From assembly GCF_003217775.1 (NCBI RefSeq), contig NZ_QJVJ01000003.1, positions 372,001-436,000 on the forward strand: a stretch of DNA of 64,000 bases, in the 5' to 3' direction. The DNA is from Paenibacillus flagellatus (lineage in GTDB: Bacteria; Bacillota; Bacilli; Paenibacillales; NBRC-103111). The translations under genes and the position numbers were made by a program. Positions 51,050 through 58,323 of this stretch are shown piece after piece. Below the pieces are notes generated by a model that ran no database searches, had not been told where the DNA came from, and saw only the letters and a list, made by a program, of their open reading frames with translations. Each line of letters starts with the position of its first letter. Within the stretch, counting starts at the first letter, position 1.

Positions 51050-51077
51050 ACCCGCCCGGACGTCCACATACAATGGG
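51050..51077 (+). promoter_or_regulatory. Candidate sigma-K promoter of the gerPABCDE operon
   Basis: ACC at 51050-51052 and CATACAATGGG at 51067-51077 are spaced about 15 bases apart, in keeping with the sigma-K pattern AC-N15/17-CATAnnnTA. The gerP operon of Bacillus is sigma-K dependent. Confidence 0.5.
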
Positions 51078-51108
51078 AACAACGACATACTCGACAAGGG
51101 TGTTCCGC

Positions 51109-51351
51109 ATGCCAGCCATTGTGGGAAGCATCAAAATATTGAGCGTCGGTCCGAGCTCCATCGTCCATATCGGCGATTCGCTCCAGCTGGCGCCGCAGAG
51201 CACATCCAAAACGTTCGCCGGCGCCGGCTCGTTCAATACGGGCGACGGCGTGCGCACCTACAATGCCGTAAATTTAACGAATACGTACGACGGCGATATC
51301 GCCGATTCGAATGCGTTATCCATCGACAAGGCGGGTGTTCCGTTGCCATGA
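51109..51351 (+). CDS. gerPA: Spore germination protein GerPA
   Basis: Protein of 80 residues beginning MPAIVGSIKILSVGPSSIVHIGDSLQLAPQS, then FAGAGSFNTGD and DGDIADSNA. This is the GerPA/GerPF fold and the first gene of a gerPABCDE string. Part of the spore coat permeability machinery. The ATG at 51109 has AAGGGTG upstream. Its stop overlaps the gerPB start (ATGA). Confidence 0.87.
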   Translation: MPAIVGSIKILSVGPSSIVHIGDSLQLAPQSTSKTFAGAGSFNTGDGVRTYNAVNLTNTYDGDIADSNALSIDKAGVPLP

Positions 51352-51572
51352 ACTTGATCGTCCACCAGAGCATCGTCATTCATCAATTGCGGGTCGATTC
51401 GGTTTCCAACTCGTCCGTCCTGCAAATCGGCAGCGCCGGCGTCATCAAAGGGCTGTCGAATTTGTACAACACCGGCGGCTTTACCGGGCCGGCTCCCGCC
51501 GCCGTCGCCGGCGAGGCGAGTACGGCGGCGTCACTCGTGCCGCTGACCTCCGCCTCGCCGCGCGTCGGATAG
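51348..51572 (+). CDS. gerPB: Spore germination protein GerPB
   Basis: Protein of 74 residues. The opening MNLIVHQSIVIHQLRVDSVSNSSVLQIGSAGVIKGLSNLYNTGGFTGPAP-type sequence matches GerPB; the diagnostic parts are SSVLQIGSAG and YNTGGFTGPAP. The ATG at 51348 overlaps the gerPA stop as ATGA, so the two are coupled. A longer reading frame from 51030 has no support. Coat-permeability protein acting in the spore coat. Confidence 0.9.
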   Translation: MNLIVHQSIVIHQLRVDSVSNSSVLQIGSAGVIKGLSNLYNTGGFTGPAPAAVAGEASTAASLVPLTSASPRVG

Positions 51573-51604
51573 AAGACCCGATCCTTTCAGGAAGGAGCAA
51601 ACCC

Positions 51605-52198
51605 ATGAACACGCTGCCTCCGGCCTCTTACTTTCAACAACTGAACGCGTACTTGAAGTGGCAATCGCGTCAAATGCAAGAGCTGGAATCGAAGATCGGG
51701 CAGCTCCAAAAGGAAATCGAAACGCTCAAGCAGCAGCGGACGATGACGGTCGAAAAAATCGAGTACAAGTTCGACCAATTGAAAATCGAGAAGCTGGACG
51801 GGACGCTCCATATCGGCGTGTCTCCGGACGTCGGCAAGACGATCGAGGACTTCTCCGTCGACGGAGCCGACGTAACGGACGATGCCGGACAGCAGGAAGC
51901 CCGCGACCGCATTCGCGCCCGGCTGGACGATTATTTGAGCGGTGAAGGCGACGGTCTGATTCGCGGGCTGGAGCGGCAATACGGTGTCGACCTCGGAGAC
52001 GACTATCGAGGCTTCATCGTGCAGGACATCCGGACGCAGCTCGACCGGCGCATCGAGCATTATTGGAATGCCGTCCAGGAGCCCGTCGGATCGGAACGGC
52101 CGGGCGACAAGGAGGACACGATCGTCGACAAGCTGTTGACCGACATCCGGACGGCGATCGAGCGCCATATTCGGCAAAAATCGGATAAAGGAGGCTGA
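51605..52198 (+). CDS. gerPC: Spore germination protein GerPC
   Basis: Protein of 197 residues, near the usual ~205. It starts with a coiled coil (YLKWQSRQMQELESKIGQLQKEIETLKQQ), followed by the GerPC-type IEYKFDQLKIEKLDGTLHIGVSP. The C-terminal half is charged and helical, ending IRQKSDKGG. GerPC is the largest member of the set and is needed for germinant access through the coat. The ATG at 51605 has GGAAGGAGC upstream. It lies 32 bases after gerPB and 6 before gerPD. Confidence 0.92.
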   Translation: MNTLPPASYFQQLNAYLKWQSRQMQELESKIGQLQKEIETLKQQRTMTVEKIEYKFDQLKIEKLDGTLHIGVSPDVGKTIEDFSVDGADVTDDAGQQEARDRIRARLDDYLSGEGDGLIRGLERQYGVDLGDDYRGFIVQDIRTQLDRRIEHYWNAVQEPVGSERPGDKEDTIVDKLLTDIRTAIERHIRQKSDKGG

Positions 52199-52204
52199 AC
52201 GCCG

Positions 52205-52384
52205 ATGAATTTTAACGTGGAGAACAAACAGCTGTCCGTCGGCTCGATCCGGGTCGTCGGCGTAGCCAGCTCGTCGGTGCTGCTGATCGGCGATACGCAG
52301 GTCGTCTGTCTCTCGTCGATTTTCGATACGCCGCCCGAATCGCTCATTATCGGTCCGCTCGTGCCGCTGGCTTCCGGGCGTTAA
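52205..52384 (+). CDS. gerPD: Spore germination protein GerPD
   Basis: Protein of 59 residues beginning MNFNVENKQLSVGSIRVVGVASSSVLLIGD and ending in SLIIGPLVPLASGR, as in GerPD (58 residues in Bacillus). It lies 6 bases after gerPC, with AAAGGAGG in the end of that gene as its ribosome site, and 15 bases before gerPE. Its hydrophobic SSSVLLIGDTQVV core repeats the theme seen in GerPB and GerPE. Part of the coat-permeability set. Confidence 0.9.
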   Translation: MNFNVENKQLSVGSIRVVGVASSSVLLIGDTQVVCLSSIFDTPPESLIIGPLVPLASGR

Positions 52385-52399
52385 AGGAGGCTGGCCGCT

Positions 52400-52783
52400 A
52401 TGCCCCGACTTTCGGTCGTAGACGACATTTCGGTCAACGAAGTGACCTTTTCCTCGACGCTTCTGGTCGGCGACATCGAAGACGTCAAGCCGCGAACGAT
52501 GGCGCTCGCCGTCCAGCGGGAAGTCCCGACGTTCCGCGGCGACGAAGGGTCGTTCGAGTCGTTCCCCATCTTCAAGCGGCCGATCCCTCGGCCCGTTCCG
52601 GACGAACCGGTCGCCATGACGATCAACAACGCAAGGTCGCTGATCCGGGTCGGGTGGGTCGACGTTCTCTCCGTCTCCACCTCGTCGCTGCTGCAGGTCG
52701 GCTCCAGCCGATCGATCGACGCCGAGACGCGGACGAAGCATATTCGTCAGCTGCGCAGCCGCTCGGCCCCGGCGTCCCCATGA
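52400..52783 (+). CDS. gerPE: Spore germination protein GerPE
   Basis: Protein of 127 residues beginning MPRLSVVDDISVNEVTFSSTLLVGD, with a second similar motif near the end (VDVLSVSTSSLLQVGSS), as expected for GerPE (about 120 residues). The ribosome site is AAAGGAGG. Last gene of the gerPABCDE operon, followed within ten bases by a stable hairpin. gerPF is not here but about 2 kb upstream as its own unit. Confidence 0.9.
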   Translation: MPRLSVVDDISVNEVTFSSTLLVGDIEDVKPRTMALAVQREVPTFRGDEGSFESFPIFKRPIPRPVPDEPVAMTINNARSLIRVGWVDVLSVSTSSLLQVGSSRSIDAETRTKHIRQLRSRSAPASP

Positions 52784-52789
52784 ACGCGA

Positions 52790-52821
52790 AACGGACACCC
52801 GCTACCGTACGGGTGTCCGTT
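52790..52821 (+). terminator. Hairpin ending the gerPABCDE operon
   Basis: Perfect 12-bp stem AACGGACACCCG / CGGGTGTCCGTT; only a weak T-rich tail (CGTCTTC). Confidence 0.65.
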
Positions 52822-52902
52822 CGTCTTCGGCGCGATGGACCGCGATGCCGAACCATGGTACACTATTGTCCATCATCGGGAAGCTCCGAGGAAGAAGAAA
52901 GG

Positions 52903-53652
52903 ATGGTTGCGGTGAGTCGCAGCGTTGTCGGCGTCGTTAGCCGCCTATACCGGTATCCGGTCAAATCGTTCGCGGGCGAAAGCCCGAACCGCGTGCGCAT
53001 CGAGCGGTACGGCCTGTACGGCGACCGCAGCCATGCGTTCGTCGACGGGACCAAGCAAGGCTGGGAACGGTATGTCACCGCCCGGCAGCTTCCGCACATG
53101 CTCGCATGGAAGGCGGAATTCGTGTTCGGACCGGAACCCCCGGCGGACGAATTTCCGCCGCTGCGCATTACGTCCCCGCAAGGTGAAACGTTCGGCTGGG
53201 ACGAGCGGCTGCTTCAAACCGTGCAGCGCGGCGCGAAGCCGGTCCTCTCGCTGGAGCGCCATCGCCCCGATAGCGCCGACCTGTTGGCCGTCGACGCCGA
53301 GAGCGTGCTCATCGTGACCGATCGCTCGCTGGCGCAGCTCGAGCGGAGCTGGGGCAAATCTCTCGACCCGCGCCGGTTCCGGCCGAACCTGATCGTGAAG
53401 ACGGACGAGCGCCTCTCGCTCGAGGACGGCGATTGGATCGGCAGGACGGCGTCGATCGGCGAGGCGGAGCTGCTCGTGAGAGGACCGTGCGAGCGGTGTA
53501 CGATGATCACGATCGACCCCGATACGCTCGAACGATCTCCGGCGCTGCTGAAAACGGTGAACGCGGCATACGGCCTTTGCTTCGGCCTCTACGCCACCGT
53601 AGTGAAGCCGGGCGACGTCAAGCTCGGCGACGCGGTCGCGTTCGTCGGATGA
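52903..53652 (+). CDS. MOSC-domain protein
   Basis: Protein of 249 residues. The N-terminal MOSC_N part contains LYRYPVKSFAGESPNRVRIERYGLYGDRSHAFVD. The C-terminal MOSC core holds FRPNLIV and GPCERCTMITIDPDT with Cys196, the position that binds molybdenum cofactor in mARC-type proteins and sulfur carriers. Length is that of a compact bacterial MOSC protein. It may reduce N-hydroxylated compounds or handle sulfur; no partner reductase is adjacent. The ATG at 52903 has GAGG about ten bases upstream; a GTG three codons later is possible. Confidence 0.85.
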   Translation: MVAVSRSVVGVVSRLYRYPVKSFAGESPNRVRIERYGLYGDRSHAFVDGTKQGWERYVTARQLPHMLAWKAEFVFGPEPPADEFPPLRITSPQGETFGWDERLLQTVQRGAKPVLSLERHRPDSADLLAVDAESVLIVTDRSLAQLERSWGKSLDPRRFRPNLIVKTDERLSLEDGDWIGRTASIGEAELLVRGPCERCTMITIDPDTLERSPALLKTVNAAYGLCFGLYATVVKPGDVKLGDAVAFVG

Positions 53653-53662
53653 GATCATGGCG

Positions 53663-53688
53663 CAAGCCCGCGAGTTATCGCGGGCTTG
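53663..53688 (+). terminator. Terminator hairpin after the MOSC gene
   Basis: Perfect 11-bp stem CAAGCCCGCGA / TCGCGGGCTTG with a four-base loop; no T-run beyond TTG. Confidence 0.6.
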
Positions 53689-53745
53689 TCGGGCGTTATT
53701 TCGTCGCTCGGGTCAATCGTTTTCATCGCAAACGTCAATGTATCA

Positions 53746-53774
53746 TTGACGATCGCCGCCGGTTCGGGTATGAT
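53746..53774 (+). promoter_or_regulatory. Promoter of the guanidine riboswitch-ykkCD operon
   Basis: TTGACG (53746-53751), 17-bp spacer, TATGAT (53769-53774). Confidence 0.78.
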
Positions 53775-53788
53775 GACGGTAATCAATC

Positions 53789-53886
53789 GGTCTTCTAGGG
53801 TTCCGCGATCGCGAGCGATCGGCCAGGTCCGAGAGAAGACGCGCAAGGCGCAGTCTTGCGGACACGGAGGGACAAAAGCCCGGGAG
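53789..53886 (+). ncRNA. Guanidine-I (ykkC class) riboswitch
   Basis: All conserved blocks of the class are present in order: CTAGGGTTCCG, CCAGGTCCGAGAGA, GGACACGGAGGGACAAAAGCCCGGGAG. GTCTTC at the 5' side pairs with GAAGAC (P1). Binding of guanidinium prevents the following terminator and turns on the two exporter genes downstream. This is an established riboswitch/target pair. Confidence 0.95.
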
Positions 53887-53924
53887 GATATCATGCGGAT
53901 GATATCTTTCCCGGGCTTTTTTTC
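53874..53924 (+). terminator. Expression-platform terminator of the guanidine-I riboswitch
   Basis: AAAAGCCCGGGA pairs with CCCGGGCTTTT; an inner perfect stem ATATCAT / ATGATAT adds strength, and seven Ts follow. Its 5' arm overlaps the 3' end of the aptamer, which is how ligand binding would prevent it forming. Confidence 0.93.
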
Positions 53925-53954
53925 GTGTCGAAATCAGATACAAGAGGTGACGTC

Positions 53955-54293
53955 ATGAATCGGCATTGGATTACGGTATGGATCGCGGGATGCTTCGAAA
54001 TCGCGTGGGTTATCGGATTGAAGCATGCCTACGATGCGACGACCTGGCTGCTCACGCTGGCCGCGATTGCGGTCAGCATGGCGCTGCTCATCCGGGCGTC
54101 GGGGAAGCTGCCGGTCGGTACGACGTACGCCGTCTTCACCGGCATCGGCACGGCCGGTACGGTTTTGATGGAAACGATCGTCTTCGGCGAACCGTTGCGC
54201 GTCGTCAAGCTGCTCCTCATCCTGCTGCTCGTATGCGGCGTCGCCGGCCTCAAGCTGGTGACGGTCGAGACCAAAACGAAGGAGGCTTCCTGA
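53955..54293 (+). CDS. ykkC: SMR-family guanidinium exporter subunit, YkkC-like
   Basis: Protein of 112 residues with four membrane helices. The conserved glutamate (E15 in CFEIAWVIGLKHA), the LPVGTTYAVFTGIGTAGTVLMETIVFGEP loop and the end LKLVTVETKTK closely follow B. subtilis YkkC. Together with the next protein it forms a heteromeric antiporter that expels guanidinium in exchange for protons. The ATG at 53955 has AAGAGGTGA upstream. One base separates its stop from the partner's start. Riboswitch control confirms the assignment. Confidence 0.93.
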   Translation: MNRHWITVWIAGCFEIAWVIGLKHAYDATTWLLTLAAIAVSMALLIRASGKLPVGTTYAVFTGIGTAGTVLMETIVFGEPLRVVKLLLILLLVCGVAGLKLVTVETKTKEAS

Positions 54294-54294
54294 C

Positions 54295-54609
54295 ATGGAT
54301 TGGCTCGCTCTCGTACTCGCCGGTTTGTGCGAAGTGGCCGGCGTGTCCGGCATCAACCAATGGAATCGCAACCGTTCGATCGGTTCCTACGCGATTATGA
54401 TCGGCGGGTTCGGCCTCAGCTTCGTTCTGCTGTCCTATGCGATGTCGACGCTGTCGATGGGAACCGCCTATGCGGTATGGACCGGTATCGGCACCGTCGG
54501 CGGCGCGCTGCTCGGCATGCTCGTCTACGACGAGTCGAAGGATTGGCGGCGCATGGTGTTCATATCGATGGTCATCGTCGCGGCCGTCGGGCTGAAGCTG
54601 CTCGCATGA
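54295..54609 (+). CDS. ykkD: SMR-family guanidinium exporter subunit, YkkD-like
   Basis: Protein of 104 residues with four membrane helices. The essential glutamate lies in AGLCEVAGVSGINQWN (E13). The motif MGTAYAVWTGIGTVGGALLGMLVYDE and the short C-terminus GLKLLA match B. subtilis YkkD, the partner of YkkC. The two halves probably insert in opposite orientation. The start follows the ykkC stop after one base, with GAAGGAGG in the end of ykkC. Confidence 0.93.
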   Translation: MDWLALVLAGLCEVAGVSGINQWNRNRSIGSYAIMIGGFGLSFVLLSYAMSTLSMGTAYAVWTGIGTVGGALLGMLVYDESKDWRRMVFISMVIVAAVGLKLLA

Positions 54610-54706
54610 GCGGTCCATTCGCCCGGGAGGTGCCGCTCGAATCATGGAAGCGATGCACCCGCCATACAGCGGCTGGTTCCGATACCGGCCGCTCCTCCCC
54701 CTTCGG

Positions 54707-55096
54707 CTATCCGTTTTCGCGGCCCGATTCCAGCAGCCGTTTCACAAGCTTTTTCGGCGCCGTTCGCAAATACGCTTCCTTCAATAGATCGGCGAGCGCG
54801 TCCCAATCCGGGGGCATCTCCGCCGATACCCAGCCGTGCTGGCCGACGTAAGGCGTCCGGTAGTACCCGCCCTGTTGGATCAGGAGATGCTGCGTCTCCA
54901 AGTCCGACTTGAACGAGAGGCCGACATGCCCGTTGTGTTCGCCGAGCCGTACGAACGTTTTGCCCCCGACCTGGAAGACGACGTGGCCGAAGCCGTCGAC
55001 GTTTTCCGCCACTTCGGGCAGCGGCATGCATATTCGCCGGGTTCGCTTCAGTACGTCGATCCCCCGCTCCGATTTCAGCTGCGAGTCATTGCTCAT
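54707..55096 (-). CDS. MmcQ/YjbR-family protein
   Basis: Protein of 129 residues of the CyaY-like MmcQ/YjbR fold. It has the family's FQVGGKTFVRLGEHNGHVGLSFKSDLE strand series and the C-terminal PPDWDALADLLKEAYLRTAPKKLVKRL helix. Family members are predicted DNA-binding proteins of unknown role. The start overlaps the end of the DUF429 gene by 11 bases, so they are probably co-translated with the upstream acetyltransferase unit. Ribosome site GGGAGCG. Confidence 0.88.
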   Translation of the reverse strand: MSNDSQLKSERGIDVLKRTRRICMPLPEVAENVDGFGHVVFQVGGKTFVRLGEHNGHVGLSFKSDLETQHLLIQQGGYYRTPYVGQHGWVSAEMPPDWDALADLLKEAYLRTAPKKLVKRLLESGRENG

Positions 55097-55898
55097 TCCG
55101 ATCGCTCCCTTCGACTAAAGACGAGGCCGCCTCCCGCTTCGTCTTGAACCAGATCCAGCCTTCCTTTCGTAAACGATCCGCATCCGCGGTGTCCGGCACG
55201 ACGCAGTCGCCGTTCCAAAAATCGATCCCGTTCATCGCGCACAAAACCGCGTCCAGCATATGATCCGACCGGATGACCCGCTCGGCTTCCGCGTGTCCGA
55301 TCCGGACGCCCCGCTCCCGCAGCTCGCACACGATCCGCTCCCGCACGGCGGCAAGCTTCTTGTAGTCCGCATGATCCACCCGCTCGGCGATAAGCCAAGC
55401 GGCGGGGTACACCTCGATCATGCCGATCCGCTCGAGCCCGTCCGCGCTCCACAGCAGCTCGAGACCGCCGAATCGGCTCCGCAGCCGGTCGGCCAGCGCC
55501 AACGCCCGGAAGGCGGTTCGGGCGATATAATTCGCCGTCACCTCGAGCGGCCGTTTGCCGAGCTCGTCCGAGACGCGCCGGTCCGTCGCCCGCTTGAAGA
55601 ACGAATCGGGATCGGATGCAATGGCGCCGCCCGCGGCATGGCCGGCCAACTGCTCGGCGAAGGCGGCCGGCCAGCCGAGAGGCGAATCGAAGCATAAGAG
55701 CAGACGGCACCCCTCGCTCAAGCTCTCCCCGATCCAATCCGTCAATACGGACTCCGCGGGGAGGGATTGCGAGCCGGTCGACACCCGTTCGAGCCGATAG
55801 CCTTCCGCATCCGGCGCGAGCATCGCCAGCCCCGTCTTCTCCTCGCTCGCCGCGCAATCGATGCCGATCAGCCGGATGCGCTCGTTCCGGCAGGCCAT
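55086..55898 (-). CDS. DUF429 protein (predicted RNase H-like nuclease fold)
   Basis: Protein of 270 residues from ATG 55898, which has GGGAGGGAGG upstream. The N-terminal strand IRLIGIDCAASEEKTGLAML carries the first acidic residue (Asp14) of the RNase H-like fold. FDSPLGWP and TANYIARTAFRAL follow, and SDHMLDAVLCAMNGID near the end supplies the usual closing acidic residue. Function of the family is not established. It lies 47 bases after the arylamine N-acetyltransferase gene on the same strand. Confidence 0.82.
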   Translation of the reverse strand: MACRNERIRLIGIDCAASEEKTGLAMLAPDAEGYRLERVSTGSQSLPAESVLTDWIGESLSEGCRLLLCFDSPLGWPAAFAEQLAGHAAGGAIASDPDSFFKRATDRRVSDELGKRPLEVTANYIARTAFRALALADRLRSRFGGLELLWSADGLERIGMIEVYPAAWLIAERVDHADYKKLAAVRERIVCELRERGVRIGHAEAERVIRSDHMLDAVLCAMNGIDFWNGDCVVPDTADADRLRKEGWIWFKTKREAASSLVEGSDRNEQ

Positions 55899-55945
55899 CG
55901 TCCTCCCTCCCTTCCTCGTTTCGTCGTCCGCCAGACATCGCTCCG

Positions 55946-56731
55946 TCAATCGAGGACGATGCCGAAATGCGTACGCAGCGCCTCGCGGAATTGTTCGTCC
56001 GTCTGCGGCACAAACGTTTGGACGCCGTCGGACTTGAACAAGCGGAATTCGTTGCCCGCTATCGTGTTGCGCCCTTCCTTCGTGCGGATCGCCGCCATCG
56101 GGTTCGCGACGAAGATCGATTCCGGAGCGTTCTCGCACCAGTACGTCGCCATCAGGTAGTCACGCGGCAGCTGCGGCTCTTCGGTGAACGAATAAATCCG
56201 GCTCCATTCGCCGTGCTTGAATTCGCACAGCACCCAGCCGAAAAACGGATCGCGCTCGAGCCGGTACCGCTCGTCGCCCTGCTGCTGCTCCTGCAGCTCG
56301 ACCATCGCGACGGGGCGGCGCGGCACGATGCCCCCCACGCCTACGTCGACCAAGTAGACGTCGTCGCCGACGGCGACGCGCAGCACCTGATGCCGGCGCT
56401 TCGGAGGCGGATTCGGCTCGTCGCGCCAAAAGCGGGCCATCAAGTCGGTGACGTCGTAACCGAGCCCGCGCAAAAGCCATCCGAACAAGGCGTTCAGCTC
56501 GAAGCAATACCCGCCGCGGCGCCGGCGGACGATTTTGTCGTGCAGGTTCGGGATTTCGAGCGACAGCGGGATGCGCTTCAAGATGTCGAAGTTTTCGTAA
56601 GGTACCGTATGGAGGTGGCATTCCTGGAGGCGGGCCAACGTTTCCGCGCTGCCGTCGAGCGGTCCGTCGTAGCCGATGCGGTCGAGGTAAGCCCGCACGT
56701 CCGGGTGCGGGGATTGGCGATTGTCGGTCAT
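55946..56731 (-). CDS. Arylamine N-acetyltransferase
   Basis: Protein of 261 residues with the full catalytic triad: Cys76 (RRGGYCFELN), His114 (RRHQVLRV) and Asp129 (YLVDVG). HTVPYENFDI and the NPPP loop are also usual for NAT. It transfers acetyl from acetyl-CoA to arylamines or hydrazines in the cytoplasm, a detoxification reaction. The ATG at 56731 has CAAAGGAG upstream; an ATG nine codons earlier lacks a site. It heads a unit with DUF429 and YjbR genes behind an extended -10 promoter. Confidence 0.93.
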   Translation of the reverse strand: MTDNRQSPHPDVRAYLDRIGYDGPLDGSAETLARLQECHLHTVPYENFDILKRIPLSLEIPNLHDKIVRRRRGGYCFELNALFGWLLRGLGYDVTDLMARFWRDEPNPPPKRRHQVLRVAVGDDVYLVDVGVGGIVPRRPVAMVELQEQQQGDERYRLERDPFFGWVLCEFKHGEWSRIYSFTEEPQLPRDYLMATYWCENAPESIFVANPMAAIRTKEGRNTIAGNEFRLFKSDGVQTFVPQTDEQFREALRTHFGIVLD

Positions 56732-56762
56732 GGGACGACTCCTTTGCGATAAGGTCATTCCG

Positions 56763-56771
56763 ATTATAGCA
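56763..56771 (-). promoter_or_regulatory. Extended -10 promoter of the arylamine N-acetyltransferase unit
   Basis: Minus-strand TGCTATAAT, 31 bases before the start codon. The upstream sequence is the uppP terminator, so no separate -35 is seen. Confidence 0.6.
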
Positions 56772-56781
56772 CACGAACAAA

Positions 56782-56809
56782 CCGCCCGGAACGCGACGTT
56801 CCGGGCGGC
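56782..56809 (-). terminator. Intrinsic terminator after uppP
   Basis: Perfect 12-bp stem CCGCCCGGAACG / CGTTCCGGGCGG with a TTTG tail on the minus strand. It ends the RR-HK-ABC-permease-DedA-uppP run. Confidence 0.78.
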
Positions 56810-56831
56810 TATCGTCCATGCCGGACGAGAC

Positions 56832-57686
56832 TCAAAAATAAAAGAAATAGACGACGACGGCCAGCGCGATTCGATAGAATGCGAACGGCGCCAGCTTGAT
56901 CCGTCCGATCAGCTTCAGGAAAAAGCGGATCGACACGAGCGCGAACACGAACGCGCTGACGAAGCCGACGACGAAAAACGGCAGCGTCTCGACGGTAAAA
57001 TATTCCCATTTCTTGAGCAGGGACAAGAAGCTTGCGCCGAGCATGATCGGAACGGCCATAATGAACGTGAAGTCGGCCGCCGCGCGATGGCTCATCCCGA
57101 GCAGGACGCCGCCGGAAATCGTCGAGCCGGACCGGGAAAAGCCCGGCCACAGCGAGAAGCACTGGACAAGCCCGACGAGAAACGCCTGCTTGTGCGTCAT
57201 TTGGTCGACCGTCTCCGTCCTTGGCCGCTTCGGGGCGAACCGGTCGGCCGCCAGCATGAGAAGCGCCCCGACGACCAAGCCGATCAGCACGGTGGACGTC
57301 GAGAACAGATGCTCGTCGATGGCGTCCTCGAACAGCAGCCCCAGCACGCCGGCCGGCAGCAAGCCGACGATGACTTGCGACAGCTTCAGCCGTCCCGTCC
57401 TTCCCCCCCGCCCGGACCGAACGGCGCCTTCTCCCTCACCGTCCCGGCGTCTCAAGCCAAGCAGCTCGATAAACCGGTCCTTGAAGACGATCAGGACGGC
57501 GAGAATCGAGCCGAGTTGGATGACGACCTTGAACGTGTTCGCCACGTATTCCGTCAAAAACGTCTTCGACTGCAGCCACATATCGTCGACGATGATCATG
57601 TGTCCGGTAGACGAGACGGGAGCGAACTCGGTCAAGCCTTCCACGATTCCGAGCACGACCGCTTTCCACAGCGTCGTCCAATCCAT
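56832..57686 (-). CDS. uppP: Undecaprenyl-diphosphatase
   Basis: Protein of 284 residues with eight hydrophobic segments. The two signature motifs EGLTEFAPVSSTGH (16-29) and PGFSRSGST are intact. It removes a phosphate from undecaprenyl diphosphate so the lipid carrier can be reused for wall synthesis; extra copies confer bacitracin resistance. The start is placed at ATG 57686 (AAGGTG upstream); a GTG at 57695 is possible. It lies five bases after a DedA gene and downstream of a Bce-type sensor/transporter module on the same strand, which points to a shared envelope-stress role. Confidence 0.95.
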   Translation of the reverse strand: MDWTTLWKAVVLGIVEGLTEFAPVSSTGHMIIVDDMWLQSKTFLTEYVANTFKVVIQLGSILAVLIVFKDRFIELLGLRRRDGEGEGAVRSGRGGRTGRLKLSQVIVGLLPAGVLGLLFEDAIDEHLFSTSTVLIGLVVGALLMLAADRFAPKRPRTETVDQMTHKQAFLVGLVQCFSLWPGFSRSGSTISGGVLLGMSHRAAADFTFIMAVPIMLGASFLSLLKKWEYFTVETLPFFVVGFVSAFVFALVSIRFFLKLIGRIKLAPFAFYRIALAVVVYFFYF

Positions 57687-57691
57687 CGCCG

Positions 57692-58306
57692 TCACACCTT
57701 CTTCCTTCTAAGCCGACGCGTCCAGGCGAACAACACCGCAAGCAGGCCGAGGCCGATGATGGCGTAAGCGATATTGGAATAAACGTCCATGAAGCCGACG
57801 ATGTCTTCCCACGACTGTCCGACGGCGGCGCCGACCATGACGAGGACGACGTTCCAGATCAGCGTGCCGAGCGTCGTGAACAGCAGAAACAGCGAAAACC
57901 TCATGTTGGACATGCCGGCCGGGATCGAGATCAAGCTTCGGATCAGCGGAACCATCCGGCAAAAAAACACGGTCCAATAGCCGTACTTGTCGAACCAGGC
58001 GTCCGCCTTGCGAATGTCGTCCCGCTTCACCCGAAGCAAGCGTCCCCACCGGTCGACGATTTTTTCCAGCCGGCTTACGTCGAGCAGACGGCCGATCCCG
58101 TACAGGATGACGGCTCCGACGACGGATCCCGCCGTGGCGGCCGCTATGACTCCAGGGACGGTCATGCCCGAGTACGTCGTCATGAACCCGCCGAACGTCA
58201 GAATCACTTCCGACGGAATCGGCGGAAACAAATTTTCCAGCGCGATCATCAAAAAAATGCCGATATACCCGTACTGCTCCATAAAATCGGTAATCCAGTT
58301 TTGCAT
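57692..58306 (-). CDS. DedA-family membrane protein
   Basis: Protein of 204 residues. It has the DedA features ENLFPPIPSEVILTFGGFM near the N-terminus and FDKYGYWTVFFCRMVPLIRSLISIPAGMSNM in the middle, with five to six membrane segments. Some DedA proteins (UptA of B. subtilis) return undecaprenyl phosphate to the inner leaflet. Placed directly before uppP and after a Bce-type permease (17 bases), that lipid-carrier role is attractive here. Ribosome site GGGAGG. Phosphatidylethanolamine or other lipid transport by related members is the alternative. Confidence 0.92.
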   Translation of the reverse strand: MQNWITDFMEQYGYIGIFLMIALENLFPPIPSEVILTFGGFMTTYSGMTVPGVIAAATAGSVVGAVILYGIGRLLDVSRLEKIVDRWGRLLRVKRDDIRKADAWFDKYGYWTVFFCRMVPLIRSLISIPAGMSNMRFSLFLLFTTLGTLIWNVVLVMVGAAVGQSWEDIVGFMDVYSNIAYAIIGLGLLAVLFAWTRRLRRKKV

Positions 58307-58323
58307 GAAAGCCTCCCTACAAG

